The notes: a model not told the origin generated them from the letters alone. DNA of 40,869 bases from CAMTWB01 sp037441775 (GCA_037441775.1 JBBIRO010000029.1:1-40869); one strand, 5' to 3'. Shown: positions 24,682-34,196, counted from the first letter of the stretch. Numbers and translations are program-made.

Positions 24682-26103
24682 ATGTCGTTTCTGGAAGTGG
24701 ACAGAGCCCTTAAATATAAAGTGGCCGATCTTTCTTTAGCCCCCTGGGGGCGCAATGAAATGGTCTTGGCTAAGCGGGAAATGCCAGGCCTGATGGCGCT
24801 GAGGGAAAAATATGGGCCGTTCAGACCCTTATCAGGATTAAAGATCATGGGCAGCCTGCACATGACGATCCAGACGGCAATGTTGATTGAAACGCTTAAG
24901 GAACTGGGGGCGGATTTGCGTTGGGCCTCCTGCAATATCTTCTCCACCCAGGACCACGCCGCAGCCGCTATTGCGGCGGCCGGAAGCGCCGCGGTGTTTG
25001 CCTGGAAGGGGGAGACCCTTGAGGAATACTGGTGGTGCACCGAACAGGCCCTTACCTGGCCGGATGGCACGGGTCCCGATCTGATTGTGGATGACGGTGG
25101 TGACGCCACCATGTTTGTTCATCTGGGTAGAAAAATCGAGGCTAATCCAGGCCTCCTCAATGAGCCAGCCGCCAACCGGGAGATGGAGGTCGTCAGAGAG
25201 CGCCTGCGACAATCTTTCCGTCGTGATGTAAAGCACTGGCACCGGGTCACAGATAATCTGCGTGGCATTTCCGAGGAGACCACCACAGGTGTCAAGAGGC
25301 TATATCAGATGGCCGCCAACGGTGAGCTGCTGGTTCCCGCAATCAATGTCAACGATTCGGTGACGAAATCCAAGTTCGACAACCTCTACGGCTGCCGGGA
25401 ATCGCTGGCAGATGGGATCAAGAGGGCTACCGACGTCATGATTGCCGGCAAGCTGGTGGTTATCTGCGGCTACGGCGATGTAGGCAAGGGTTCGGCCCAG
25501 TCCATGAGAGGTCTGGGCGCCCGGGTCGTCATTACCGAAATTGACCCCATTTGCGCCCTCCAGGCCGCGATGGAGGGATACGAGGTCAAAACGCTCGAAG
25601 AGGTTGTGACGATGGGGGACATCTTCATTACCGCCACCGGCTGCTGTGACGTCATTACCGGCCATCACCTGGAAGCTATGAAGGATGAGGCGATTGTCTG
25701 CAATATCGGCCATTTTGACAGTGAAATAGCGGTCGATTATCTGCTCCAGGGGGGCTTCCACCGGGAAAACATCAAACCCCAGGTTGACAAATGGACATTG
25801 AAATCGGGCCGCTCAATCATTCTTTTGGCGGAAGGGCGGCTGGTGAATTTAGGATGTGCGACTGGTCACCCCAGCTTTGTCATGAGCGCAAGCTTCACCA
25901 ATCAATGCCTGGCCCAGATCGAACTGGCCCAGCAGAAGCTGTTGCCGGGAGTTTACACCTTGCCGAAAAAACTGGATGAAGAGGTGGCGCGCCTGCATCT
26001 GGAGCGGTTGAACGTCAAGCTTTCTACCCTGACTGAGCAACAGGCGCAATATCTGGGCGTTCCTACCGGCGGGCCGTACAAACCGGAACATTATCGCTAC
26101 TGA
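24682..26103 (+). CDS. ahcY: Adenosylhomocysteinase
   Basis: 473 aa from the ATG at 24682, which has an AGGAGAG site; longer in-frame extensions overlap metK and lack similarity. Substrate motifs are HMTIQTA (H60), CNIFSTQDHAA, DDGGD (137-141) and SEETTTG (E199). NAD is bound at GYGDVGKG (263-270). The C-terminus is the family's KPEHYRY. Hydrolyses S-adenosylhomocysteine to adenosine and homocysteine. In an operon with metK. Confidence 0.95.
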   Translation: MSFLEVDRALKYKVADLSLAPWGRNEMVLAKREMPGLMALREKYGPFRPLSGLKIMGSLHMTIQTAMLIETLKELGADLRWASCNIFSTQDHAAAAIAAAGSAAVFAWKGETLEEYWWCTEQALTWPDGTGPDLIVDDGGDATMFVHLGRKIEANPGLLNEPAANREMEVVRERLRQSFRRDVKHWHRVTDNLRGISEETTTGVKRLYQMAANGELLVPAINVNDSVTKSKFDNLYGCRESLADGIKRATDVMIAGKLVVICGYGDVGKGSAQSMRGLGARVVITEIDPICALQAAMEGYEVKTLEEVVTMGDIFITATGCCDVITGHHLEAMKDEAIVCNIGHFDSEIAVDYLLQGGFHRENIKPQVDKWTLKSGRSIILLAEGRLVNLGCATGHPSFVMSASFTNQCLAQIELAQQKLLPGVYTLPKKLDEEVARLHLERLNVKLSTLTEQQAQYLGVPTGGPYKPEHYRY

Positions 26104-26206
26104 TCCATCGGGTGTTGACATTCTTATTCATAATCGGCTAACGGCCTATCCCGCCCCGGCGGAAGCGCAAAAAGCCGTAAGGGAAAAAATGCTCACTGCC
26201 GCCATC

Positions 26207-26980
26207 CTAAAGAAACAGTGGCAGCTTCAGGGGCTGGAGGGTGTCTCCAGGATAGAGAACCTGCTCCAAAAATAGACCCGATGGAGGGGCGGTGTGCCGG
26301 GCCGGCAGGTCGGATGGTCCGTTGAGCATTTTTTCGACATCCGCCCTGGTTAAGTTTCCTCTGCCAGCCTCGACGATGATTCCCACCATTCTCCTTACCA
26401 TTTTCCAGAGGAAATGTGACCCCCCAATCCGGAAAACCAGCAGGGCGCCATCCTGATGCAGCTCCAGAAAATCCAATTTGACCAGCGTGGATACCCCCTT
26501 GTCAATTCTCTTGTCCGCAAAGGAGGCGAAATCATGAAACCCCTGCAAGACGGCCATGATATTATGCATTTTTTTAATTTCCAGCTTGTCTTTGATCCAC
26601 CAGACATATTTTTTTCCAAAAGCGGTACGCCTTCGGGACAGGATGTAAATATAGCTTCTCATCGTGGCATCATGACGGGCGTGAAACTCCCTTGGCACCT
26701 CTTCAACCTTGAGGATATTGATGCTGCTGGGAAGAAGGTCGTTCAAGCCCAGAAGAAGTTGCCGCGGAGGTACTTTTTTGCCGGTGCCCAGATGCGCCAC
26801 TTGAGCTAAGGCGTGAACCCCCGCATCGGTGCGTCCGGAGCCTTGAAGCTCCACCTTTCCGGCCAGAAGTTTTTCCGCCGCGCTAATCAATGTGCCTTGA
26901 ATACTTTTGGCGTTTTGCTGGGCCTGCCAGCCCTGGTAATTGGTGCCGTCGTATTCGATTGTGATTTTGTATTTGTTCAT
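26207..26980 (-). CDS. truA: tRNA pseudouridine synthase A
   Basis: 257 aa. Catalytic aspartate D52 lies in GSGRTDAGVHALAQ, and the family start (YDGTNYQGWQAQ) is intact. Modifies uridines 38-40 in the tRNA anticodon arm. It is convergent with ahcY and divergent from the trmJ-like gene. Only a weak ribosome site precedes the ATG. Confidence 0.95.
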   Translation of the reverse strand: MNKYKITIEYDGTNYQGWQAQQNAKSIQGTLISAAEKLLAGKVELQGSGRTDAGVHALAQVAHLGTGKKVPPRQLLLGLNDLLPSSINILKVEEVPREFHARHDATMRSYIYILSRRRTAFGKKYVWWIKDKLEIKKMHNIMAVLQGFHDFASFADKRIDKGVSTLVKLDFLELHQDGALLVFRIGGSHFLWKMVRRMVGIIVEAGRGNLTRADVEKMLNGPSDLPARHTAPPSGLFLEQVLYPGDTLQPLKLPLFL

Positions 26981-27198
26981 TGTTCTGGCCCGCCTTTAAC
27001 AAGGTTTCAGGAATTATATCGCTCTTCGGCAGCCACTGCCTGCTGCAATATTTATTGCATTTTAACTAAGAGGGGAATAGAAAATTGCGGCCCCGCGCAA
27101 AATCAGTCTTGACAGCTTCGTAAACGTTTGGATGCTTGCGTTTGGCTTAAAGTTATCTTGCCGATTAATAACCGGGAAAGGATTAGCGGTTTTGCTTC

Positions 27199-27939
27199 AT
27201 GACCGATCAACTGCAAATTAGGCGGGAAAACATCGCCATCGTCCTTTGCCGGCCTAAGTACGGCGGCAATATCGGAGCGACGGCCCGGTCAGCCGCAAAT
27301 ATGGGCATCGAGCGCATTGTGGTGGCTGAGGCCGGTGATATTGATCTCGAAGAGGCCAAGAGGATGGCCACCCATTTCGCCGCCCATCTGGTTGAGCGGA
27401 TCGAATATTTTCCCTCTTTGGGCGAGGCCTTAGCCGGGTTTCAATGGATTGTTGGCACGACCTCCAAACTGGGAAAAGACCGCCGGCCGGCAGTCCATCC
27501 CCGACAGGCGGCGGCGGAGATCGTTTCCATCTCCCGGCATAACCGGGTGGCCCTGCTCTTCGGGCCGGAAGACAATGGTCTTTCCAATGATGATCTTAAG
27601 TACTGTCATTCCCTGGTTACAATCCCCGCCAACCGGAGCTTCAGCTCGATCAACCTCTCCCATGCGGTGATGATAATGTCTTATGAGCTTTTTATCGCGG
27701 GGCGTTCCGAGGTCCCCTTCATTCCGCCGCTGGCCGGCAGCGCCGAACTTGAAGGCATGTATGAGCAGCTTCGCTCACTGCTCATTGAAGCCGATTTTTT
27801 TGAAGATAGAAACCCGGAGCGTCAAATGCTTTACCTGCGGCGATTTTTATCCCGGATCAGGCTGACCTCTCAGGACGTCCAGGTTATCCGCGGAATATGC
27901 CGTCAGATCCGGTGGTACACAAATAATAAAAGCGCTTGA
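27199..27939 (+). CDS. trmJ: TrmH-family RNA 2'-O-methyltransferase, TrmJ-like
   Basis: 246 aa SPOUT-fold enzyme: N-terminal RPKYGGNIGATARS (the TrmJ/TrmH motif 1), LLFGPEDNGLSNDDL (motif 2) and SSINLSHAVMIMSYEL (motif 3), which together form the knotted SAM site. The C-terminal extension of about 70 residues is typical of TrmJ, which methylates position 32 of tRNA. LasT/YfiF-type relatives are possible. It precedes the envelope cluster by 72 bases and may be transcribed with it. Confidence 0.85.
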   Translation: MTDQLQIRRENIAIVLCRPKYGGNIGATARSAANMGIERIVVAEAGDIDLEEAKRMATHFAAHLVERIEYFPSLGEALAGFQWIVGTTSKLGKDRRPAVHPRQAAAEIVSISRHNRVALLFGPEDNGLSNDDLKYCHSLVTIPANRSFSSINLSHAVMIMSYELFIAGRSEVPFIPPLAGSAELEGMYEQLRSLLIEADFFEDRNPERQMLYLRRFLSRIRLTSQDVQVIRGICRQIRWYTNNKSA

Positions 27940-28011
27940 TTTTTCCGTATCATGCGTGTATTTGAACCATCCTTGACGCTCCGTGACTTATATTTTTAAA
28001 GGGATCCCACT

Positions 28012-29166
28012 ATGAAGACATTTAGCTTTACCGGCGCCGGTAAGATTGTGTTTGGCCGGGGGGCATTTGAGACCCTGGGTGATCAGATAAGAACGTTGGG
28101 AGGGTCCAGACCGCTCGTAGTCCTGGACCGAAACCTGGCCGCCCGGGGATGGATGGAAAGGGTGGAAGAGGTGCTCGGCAAGGCTGATCTCGCCTTTTCG
28201 GCCTTTACTGGCGTGGATGCGGAGCCTCCTTTGGAGGCGGCGGATGACGTAGCCGCAGTTGCCATCAAGGATGGCTGCGACCTGGTGGTCGGCATCGGCG
28301 GCGGCAGCGCCCTTGATGTGGCCAAGGCTGCGGCGGTTGTTGCCGGCAACAGGGGGAGGGCCGAGGATTATCTGGGTTTAAACAAGGTTCCAGGACCGGG
28401 CCTGTCCAAGATCATGATTCCCACCACCGCGGGTACGGGCAGCGAAGTTACCTTTACCTCGGTCTTCCTGCGCCGTAACCTGAAAAAGAAGGAGGGGATG
28501 AACAGCCCTTACCTGTATCCGGAGCTGGCCCTGCTGGATCCGCTGCTCACCTTGAGCCTGCCCGCGCCTGTTACCGCAACCACCGGTCTTGATGCCCTCT
28601 GCCATGCCATCGAATCCTACACTTCCCTCAACGCCTCACCGATGAGTGAACTCTTTTCCCTGGAGGCGATTGACCTGATCGGGGCAAATTTACGGACCGC
28701 GGTTCATGACGGCACTAATATCGACGCCCGCGAACAGATGCTCCTGGGCAGTCTCTACGCCGGCCTCGGCCTGGCCAATGCGGGGGTGACGGCGGTGCAT
28801 TCGCTGTCCTATCCGCTGGGTGGCAAATACGGCATTCCGCACGGCCTAGCGAACACCATCTTGCTTCCGGCGGTTATGGCTTTCAACGTACCTGGAGCGA
28901 TGGATAAATTTGCGTTGGTGGCCGCCATGCTGGGGGGAATTACCGATAACCTGGCTACCAGAGACGCGGCCTTTTTAGCGGTCGAGCTGGTAGAGGCCCT
29001 TATTTCCGATTGCGGAATCGCTGATTCCCTGGAAACGCTTGATATCTCTCAGGATGATTTCCCCGAACTGGCACAAATCGCCCTGACCGTGGCGCGGCCG
29101 CTGGCCAATAATCCCCGGCCTGTTACCGCGGAAGACGCAGTAAACATTTATTACGAGGCCTATTGA
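28012..29166 (+). CDS. Iron-containing alcohol dehydrogenase, candidate Kdo 8-oxidase (KdnB role)
   Basis: 384 aa. Nucleotide motif GGGSALD is at 96-102, and the metal ligands are D194, H198, H263 and H277. It sits 74 bases before a KdnA-like aminotransferase and in the same direction as kdsB. In Shewanella, KdnB (also of this superfamily) oxidises C8 of Kdo to an aldehyde, which KdnA aminates to 8-amino-3,8-dideoxy-octulosonate. As I remember Shewanella KdnB, it is quite diverged from this protein, which keeps the common TTAGTGSEV motif, so the role rests on gene context rather than on close similarity. Confidence 0.6.
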   Translation: MKTFSFTGAGKIVFGRGAFETLGDQIRTLGGSRPLVVLDRNLAARGWMERVEEVLGKADLAFSAFTGVDAEPPLEAADDVAAVAIKDGCDLVVGIGGGSALDVAKAAAVVAGNRGRAEDYLGLNKVPGPGLSKIMIPTTAGTGSEVTFTSVFLRRNLKKKEGMNSPYLYPELALLDPLLTLSLPAPVTATTGLDALCHAIESYTSLNASPMSELFSLEAIDLIGANLRTAVHDGTNIDAREQMLLGSLYAGLGLANAGVTAVHSLSYPLGGKYGIPHGLANTILLPAVMAFNVPGAMDKFALVAAMLGGITDNLATRDAAFLAVELVEALISDCGIADSLETLDISQDDFPELAQIALTVARPLANNPRPVTAEDAVNIYYEAY

Positions 29167-29240
29167 GTTGATTCCGGTCGGGGGGTGATAGACCAGTCCA
29201 TAGGGATCAAGCAAGTAAATGGACAAGGAGGAGTTTAGCA

Positions 29241-30443
29241 ATGCCAGGTTATGAACTGATGGGTAAGGAAGAAACTCAGGAACTGATGGAGGTCATGGAG
29301 ACCGGAGTCCTGATGAGATATGGCTTCGACAAGGAACGTCGGGGGGTCTACAAGGTGCGGAAATTGGAGGAAGACTTTGCCGCCTACTGCGGCATCCGTT
29401 ATGCGCTTGCGGTTTCCTCCGGCTCCGCGGCGCTGAAGGTTGCCTTAAAGGCCATGGATGTGGGTCCGGGTGATGAGGTAATCGTCCCGGCTTTCACCTT
29501 TCTGGCCACCTATGAAGCGGTACTGGAAGTCGGCGCCATCCCAATCATGACCGACATCGACGAAACCCTTTCCCTGGACCCCCTGGATATTCCCAGAAAA
29601 ATGACCTACCGCACCAAGGCGGTCATTCCCGTGCACATGTGCGGGGCGCCTGCCAATATCGACCGAATTGTCAAAGTTGCCTCCGAGAAGAGATTGATGG
29701 TTCTGGAGGATAATGCCCAGGCGGCGGGCGGGACCTTTCAGGGAAAAAAATTAGGCGGCTTTGGCGATATGGGGATATTTAGTTTTGATTATGTCAAAAC
29801 GATGACCACCGGCGAGGGCGGCATGGTGATTTCCAACCGCCAGGACCTCTACCTGCGGGCCGAATGGTATCATGATCATGGCCACGACCATAATCCGAAT
29901 GTCTCCCGGGCGCTTGAGGGGCGGACCATTTTGGGTTTCAACTACCGGATGGGCGAATTGCAAGGGGCAGTGGGGCTGGCCCAATTGCGGAAGCTGGATA
30001 ACTTCATTGGGATACAGAGAAGAAACCGCGATCTGATAAGCGAAGCACTTAGGGAAGTTCCGGGCCTTAAATTCCGCGCTCTGGCCGATCCGGATGGCGA
30101 CACCGCCACTTTTTTAGGATTTAATTTTCCTGACGAAACAATAGCGCAAATTTTCCAGCGGGCTCTGGGCCGGGAAGGAGTGGATGCGGTTTGTTTCAAA
30201 AATAACCTTTGGCATTATGTGCCAAACTGGGAACATTTCCTGGCCAGGTCCACCGCTTGCTCCAAGAAGTACCCCTTTACCGATCCCTCGTATGGCGCAG
30301 AAGTGGAATACCGCCGGGAGAATATCCCCCAGGCGGAGGCGATGCTTGGCCGAACATTGTTTATGGCCATCCCGTTGAAGCTGTCCGACGAAAGACTGGC
30401 TGCAATCAGGGGGGCAATCGAGAAGGCGGCCAAAGAAATCTAA
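29241..30443 (+). CDS. kdnA: DegT/DnrJ-family PLP aminotransferase, KdnA-like
   Basis: 400 aa. PLP lysine K186 lies in SFDYVKTMTTGEGG; SSGSAALKVAL and PAFTFLATYEAV are the usual cofactor-site motifs. The opening (GYELMGKEE, then TGVLMRYGFD) and the HDHGHDHN stretch match my recollection of Shewanella KdnA, the transaminase that makes 8-amino-Kdo, which strengthens the lipid A-core interpretation. AAGGAGGAG ribosome site. In a run with the iron dehydrogenase, hldD and kdsB. Confidence 0.75.
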   Translation: MPGYELMGKEETQELMEVMETGVLMRYGFDKERRGVYKVRKLEEDFAAYCGIRYALAVSSGSAALKVALKAMDVGPGDEVIVPAFTFLATYEAVLEVGAIPIMTDIDETLSLDPLDIPRKMTYRTKAVIPVHMCGAPANIDRIVKVASEKRLMVLEDNAQAAGGTFQGKKLGGFGDMGIFSFDYVKTMTTGEGGMVISNRQDLYLRAEWYHDHGHDHNPNVSRALEGRTILGFNYRMGELQGAVGLAQLRKLDNFIGIQRRNRDLISEALREVPGLKFRALADPDGDTATFLGFNFPDETIAQIFQRALGREGVDAVCFKNNLWHYVPNWEHFLARSTACSKKYPFTDPSYGAEVEYRRENIPQAEAMLGRTLFMAIPLKLSDERLAAIRGAIEKAAKEI

Positions 30444-30477
30444 ACGGCCGCAATTTGCGATACGGGAGATATTTTTT

Positions 30478-31446
30478 ATGATCGTCATTACCGGCGGGGC
30501 CGGTTTCATTGGCAGCGCGCTCCTCTGGCGGCTTAATCTGGCTGGGATTACCGAGGTTGTCGTTGTCGACAATCTCGGCGTTTCTGATAAGTGGAAAAAC
30601 CTGGTCAACTGCTCTTACACTGATTATCTGCACAAGGACGCCTTCCTGGAAATGGTGCAGTGGGATGATCTACCCTTTGCCGTGGAAACGATTGTTCACC
30701 TGGGGGCTTGCTCCGCGACCACCGAGCGGGACGCCGACTATCTAATGGAAAACAACTATCGCTACTCCCGTAAGCTTGCCTCCTGGGCAGTCGATCATCA
30801 GGTCCGGTTTATATACGCGAGTTCCGCCGCCACTTACGGCGACGGTGCGCTGGGCTTTTCGGACCGGGACGAAGACACCCGCCTCTTGCGGCCCATCAAC
30901 ATGTACGGCTATTCCAAACAGCTATTGGACCTCTGGGTTCTTGGCCAGGGGCTCGATAAAGCGGTAGCCGGAGTCAAGTTCTTCAATGTTTTCGGCCCTA
31001 ATGAATATCACAAGGGGGAGATGAGGAGCGTTGTGCACAAGGCGTACCATCAGATCAAAGATGAGGGTCGGGTGCGTCTTTTTAAATCCTGCCGGCCTGA
31101 TTACGACAACGGCGGGCAGCGGCGGGATTTCATTTATGTGAAGGACTGCGTGGAAGTTCTGGTCTGGTTGATCGAGAATCGGCACATCAATGGTATTTTC
31201 AACCTGGGCACGGGCCTGGCCCGGACATGGAACGATCTGGTGCGGGCACTTTTTTCGGCGCTCAACCTGGCTCCCCAGATCGAATACATAGATATGCCGC
31301 CTTCCCTGAGAGCTCAGTACCAGTACTTTACCGAAGCCCAAATGGGCAAGCTGCGATCCGCGGGCTACAGTAGGCCCTTTTATTCGCTGGAGGAGGCCAT
31401 CGCGGACTATCTGCAGTACCTCGAAAAGCCCAACCCCTGCCTGTGA
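30478..31446 (+). CDS. hldD: ADP-L-glycero-D-manno-heptose 6-epimerase
   Basis: 322 aa extended short-chain dehydrogenase. NADP motif GGAGFIGS is at 6-13, with catalytic YGYSK near 141-145, and the HldD-specific opening VVVDNLGVSDKWKNL and FFNVFGPNEYHKGEM segments. Makes the L,D-heptose donor for LPS inner core. Its stop codon overlaps the GTG start of kdsB by 4 bases. Confidence 0.93.
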   Translation: MIVITGGAGFIGSALLWRLNLAGITEVVVVDNLGVSDKWKNLVNCSYTDYLHKDAFLEMVQWDDLPFAVETIVHLGACSATTERDADYLMENNYRYSRKLASWAVDHQVRFIYASSAATYGDGALGFSDRDEDTRLLRPINMYGYSKQLLDLWVLGQGLDKAVAGVKFFNVFGPNEYHKGEMRSVVHKAYHQIKDEGRVRLFKSCRPDYDNGGQRRDFIYVKDCVEVLVWLIENRHINGIFNLGTGLARTWNDLVRALFSALNLAPQIEYIDMPPSLRAQYQYFTEAQMGKLRSAGYSRPFYSLEEAIADYLQYLEKPNPCL

Positions 31447-32192
31447 GAAATCCAGTGAAAATCATAGTTGTAATTCCGGTTCGCTATGGATCGACCAGAT
31501 TTGAAGGGAAGCCGCTGGCGGATCTGGTGGGGAAGCCGGTGATTCAGCATGTGTACGAGCGCGCATGCCGATCCAGCACGGCAGCTCTTACAGTTGTGGC
31601 AACCGATGACGAACGGATCAGAAGAGCCGTTGAAGCTTTCGGGGGACGAGTCATAATGACCTCTTCGTTCCACCGCTCCGGAACGGATCGGGTGGCCGAA
31701 GCGGCGGATTACCTGGGACTTGCCCCTGATGACCTGGTAGTTAACATCCAGGGAGACCAACCCCTTTTCGAGCCAAGCCAGATTGACGAGGTTACCGCAC
31801 CGCTGATAGCCGATCCCGCTTTGCAGATGGCCACCCTGATCTACAGGATCAGAATACCAGATGAGATTACCCATCCCAACGCGGTTAAGGTGACCTTTGA
31901 TCAGCACAGTTTTGCCCTCTATTTTTCCCGGGCGACAATCCCTTTCGTCCGGGATCGGGGGATGGAAACGTCTTACTACAAGCACCATGGCATCTACGGC
32001 TATCGCCGCTCTTTTTTGTCGGTATTTACCGCCCTTCCGGAGGGAGTTCTGGAAAAACTCGAGGCGCTGGAGCAATTACGGCCGCTGGAGTATGGTCACC
32101 GGATCAAGGTGATAGAAACGGATTTTGATTCCCTGGAGATTGATACACCGCAGGATCTAAAGCGAGCCAGGACAATGCTGACGACTTCGTAA
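31443..32192 (+). CDS. kdsB: 3-deoxy-manno-octulosonate (or 8-amino-Kdo) cytidylyltransferase
   Basis: 249 aa from a GTG that overlaps the hldD stop. Nucleotidyltransferase motif IPVRYGSTRFEGKPL is near the N-terminus, with VVNIQGDQPL and the TDFDSLEIDTPQDL ending. Activates Kdo with CTP for LPS assembly. In Shewanella the KdsB encoded beside kdnAB prefers Kdo8N; with KdnA-like and iron-dehydrogenase genes just upstream the same may hold here. Confidence 0.93.
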   Translation: MRNPVKIIVVIPVRYGSTRFEGKPLADLVGKPVIQHVYERACRSSTAALTVVATDDERIRRAVEAFGGRVIMTSSFHRSGTDRVAEAADYLGLAPDDLVVNIQGDQPLFEPSQIDEVTAPLIADPALQMATLIYRIRIPDEITHPNAVKVTFDQHSFALYFSRATIPFVRDRGMETSYYKHHGIYGYRRSFLSVFTALPEGVLEKLEALEQLRPLEYGHRIKVIETDFDSLEIDTPQDLKRARTMLTTS

Positions 32193-32253
32193 TAAGTTCG
32201 GATGCTTACGTTACGCTGAATCCCTATTCACTGGAAACAGTTAGTATAGCCGC

Positions 32254-32314
32254 GGGCCTTGTGCCCTTGTTCAACCTTGGCAACAGGCAATGCTAGACCC
32301 GTCTACAAGGGGCG
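32254..32314 (-). repeat. Dispersed intergenic repeat, copy 1
   Basis: 61 bases which, read on the minus strand, begin CGCCCCTTGT and end with a 35-base block matching 30 of 35 bases of a second copy at 38074-38135. The outer parts (CCCCTTGT and ACAAGGGC) are themselves nearly complementary, so the element could fold. It lies in the gap between kdsB and the acyltransferase gene. Confidence 0.6.
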
Positions 32315-32434
32315 GTACGGCAAAAACAACTTTTTCCCTGGCCGTTGCAGAATTATGGTTTCCCCGACTTTTTACTAGAGCATCAATACTGACGGCCAAG
32401 GCAGTTGGCCAAATCACAAGCGAGGCAGGAGAAA

Positions 32435-33364
32435 ATGATTGACATTGAACATCTGAAAAATTTGAAACTAAACAGCATCCCCTGGGGACAGCAGGTTGTA
32501 GCGAGATTCCTTTTGTTTCCCAATTATCACCTCTTCGCCCGGGTCAAGATCGACATTGAGGGAATCGAGAATATCCCCCGGGATGAAAACGTAATCTTCG
32601 CGATGAATCACACGGACCGTTTCAACTACTGGCCCTTTCAATACCGGCTCAGGCAGTTGAAGGTTTTTCCCTACAGCACCGTCTGGGTCAAGGCCAAGTA
32701 TTACCGGAATTCCCTGCTTGCCAAGGGGCTCGACCTGTGCAATCTGATCCCGGTTCCCTCCATGGGTTACCTGCTGGAAGAGTTTTTCCAGAAGGCCATG
32801 AAGCGGCGGATGGAAAAAGACGAGTACCGAATCATTAAGGATGTGATCGACGGTAAATACATCCTGGGGCAGTACCCGAAGAAGCTGAGGGAATCTCTCG
32901 AATCGCTGGGCGAACCTTTTTTGCAACAGGTTCGGAGCTATTATGACCAATTTATGGCCCAGGTTGCCCTGTTGAGTAAACAAGCCCTCTTCGAAAAGGG
33001 GCTCAACATCATTGTTTTTCCGGAGGGAACCCGCTCCCTCTCCTTTGGGCAGGGAAAAAGCGGTCTGGCCCAGTTGGCGCTGCACACCAAGAAAAAGGTA
33101 GTCCCGGTGGGCTGTAACAATTCAGAAAAGGTATATCGGGGGAGTCTGCCCTTCGCTCGCAGCGGCCGGATCATCTATCGCGTCGGCGAGCCCCTCACCC
33201 ACGACAACCAGTTGCGGGAATGCCAGATAAACGAAGAATTCACCCTCCTGTCCAAGGAATCTCAGGAGCGCTACCGTGCCCAGTTTCAGCAGGCGACGGA
33301 GATTATCATGGAGCGCATAAGCCTCCTGCTGGATGACCGCTACCGCGTTGCGAACCCTTTGTAA
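32435..33364 (+). CDS. PlsC-like 1-acylglycerol-3-phosphate acyltransferase family protein
   Basis: 309 aa from the ATG at 32435 (GCAGGAG upstream); an in-frame TTG 30 bases earlier lacks a site. The acyltransferase fold is recognisable by FPEGTRSLSFGQGKSGLAQ and by NHTDRFNYW, but the usual H-x4-D catalytic pair reads H59-x4-N64. An insert of roughly 80 residues separates the two motifs. Probably acylates a lysophospholipid or a lipid of the envelope; the H-x4-N change makes catalytic competence uncertain. Confidence 0.78.
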   Translation: MIDIEHLKNLKLNSIPWGQQVVARFLLFPNYHLFARVKIDIEGIENIPRDENVIFAMNHTDRFNYWPFQYRLRQLKVFPYSTVWVKAKYYRNSLLAKGLDLCNLIPVPSMGYLLEEFFQKAMKRRMEKDEYRIIKDVIDGKYILGQYPKKLRESLESLGEPFLQQVRSYYDQFMAQVALLSKQALFEKGLNIIVFPEGTRSLSFGQGKSGLAQLALHTKKKVVPVGCNNSEKVYRGSLPFARSGRIIYRVGEPLTHDNQLRECQINEEFTLLSKESQERYRAQFQQATEIIMERISLLLDDRYRVANPL

Positions 33365-33425
33365 CAAATCAGGGTCCTTCTCATCTTCTTTTAACGCTCT
33401 GATTAATCCAGTGACTATTCCTGAT

Positions 33426-34196
33426 CTATTGGGGCGGGGTCCAATTTGATTGGAGTTCGTGCAGCTTGGCGTATTTGTAGAAGGTTCCTTCGAAATTATA
33501 CAAAGCGATGACGAACCCCGGCCATCCATCCAGTAAACCCCGCTTGAGGATGTACATGTGGAAAAATGCCCATAGGCCATGGAGCAAGGCTGTCCACAGG
33601 GAGCTTGTCCTGCGGCCGCTTTGCGCCAGTTTTTCCGCTCCCAGCGTGGAGTATCTATTTGCTTTGTGCATCATCTCTTCAAGCCGCTTAAAGGGAAACT
33701 GCCATATCGCGTTGCGTAAGTAGGCGACTGGCCGCTTGGTGACAATGGTGAATTCCTCATGCACCGGATCGTCTTTGAACACCAGCGCCCCTTTCTTGAA
33801 GAGCTGCGGTTGACGGTAATCAGGATAAAAACCGGAGTGGCGGATCCAGCGGCCCATGAAAAAATTCCTGCGGGGGACGTAATAGGCGTCTGCCTGCGGG
33901 TCCCGTAAGCAGGCCAGTATCTCATCCCGCGCCTCGGGTGTGCAGCGTTCATCGGAGTCGAGAGAAAAGATCCAATCGTGACAACAGGCTGCCATGGCCC
34001 GGTTGCGAAGATCACCAAATCCCCGAAATGGTATCTGCACTACCCGGGCGCCAAGCTCTTGCGCCAGTGCTGCGGTGTTGTCCGCGCTGTACGAATCGGC
34101 CACCAAAATTTCGTCCGCCCACAGCACCGAATTGATGGCCGCACGGATTTTATCAGCCTCGTTATAGGCAATAATGTAAACGGAAACCTTGTTCAT
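33426..34196 (-). CDS. Family 2 glycosyltransferase, WaaE/KdtX-like
   Basis: 256 aa from the ATG at 34196; upstream in-frame codons start only with TTG and show no similarity, and the ribosome site here is weak. GT-A fold opening VYIIAYNEADKIRAAINSV, ADSYSADNT, and the nucleotide-sugar acidic motif LDSDERC. RNFFMGRWIRHSG and VHEEF are typical of WaaE-type enzymes that add glucose to the LPS inner-core heptose. Convergent with the acyltransferase gene, fitting the envelope cluster. Confidence 0.82.
   Translation of the reverse strand: MNKVSVYIIAYNEADKIRAAINSVLWADEILVADSYSADNTAALAQELGARVVQIPFRGFGDLRNRAMAACCHDWIFSLDSDERCTPEARDEILACLRDPQADAYYVPRRNFFMGRWIRHSGFYPDYRQPQLFKKGALVFKDDPVHEEFTIVTKRPVAYLRNAIWQFPFKRLEEMMHKANRYSTLGAEKLAQSGRRTSSLWTALLHGLWAFFHMYILKRGLLDGWPGFVIALYNFEGTFYKYAKLHELQSNWTPPQ

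Noticed and set aside
26112..26275. Open plus-strand stretch downstream of ahcY with protein-like composition
   Set aside because: No start signal, no recognisable family, and half of it is the antisense of the truA 3' end.
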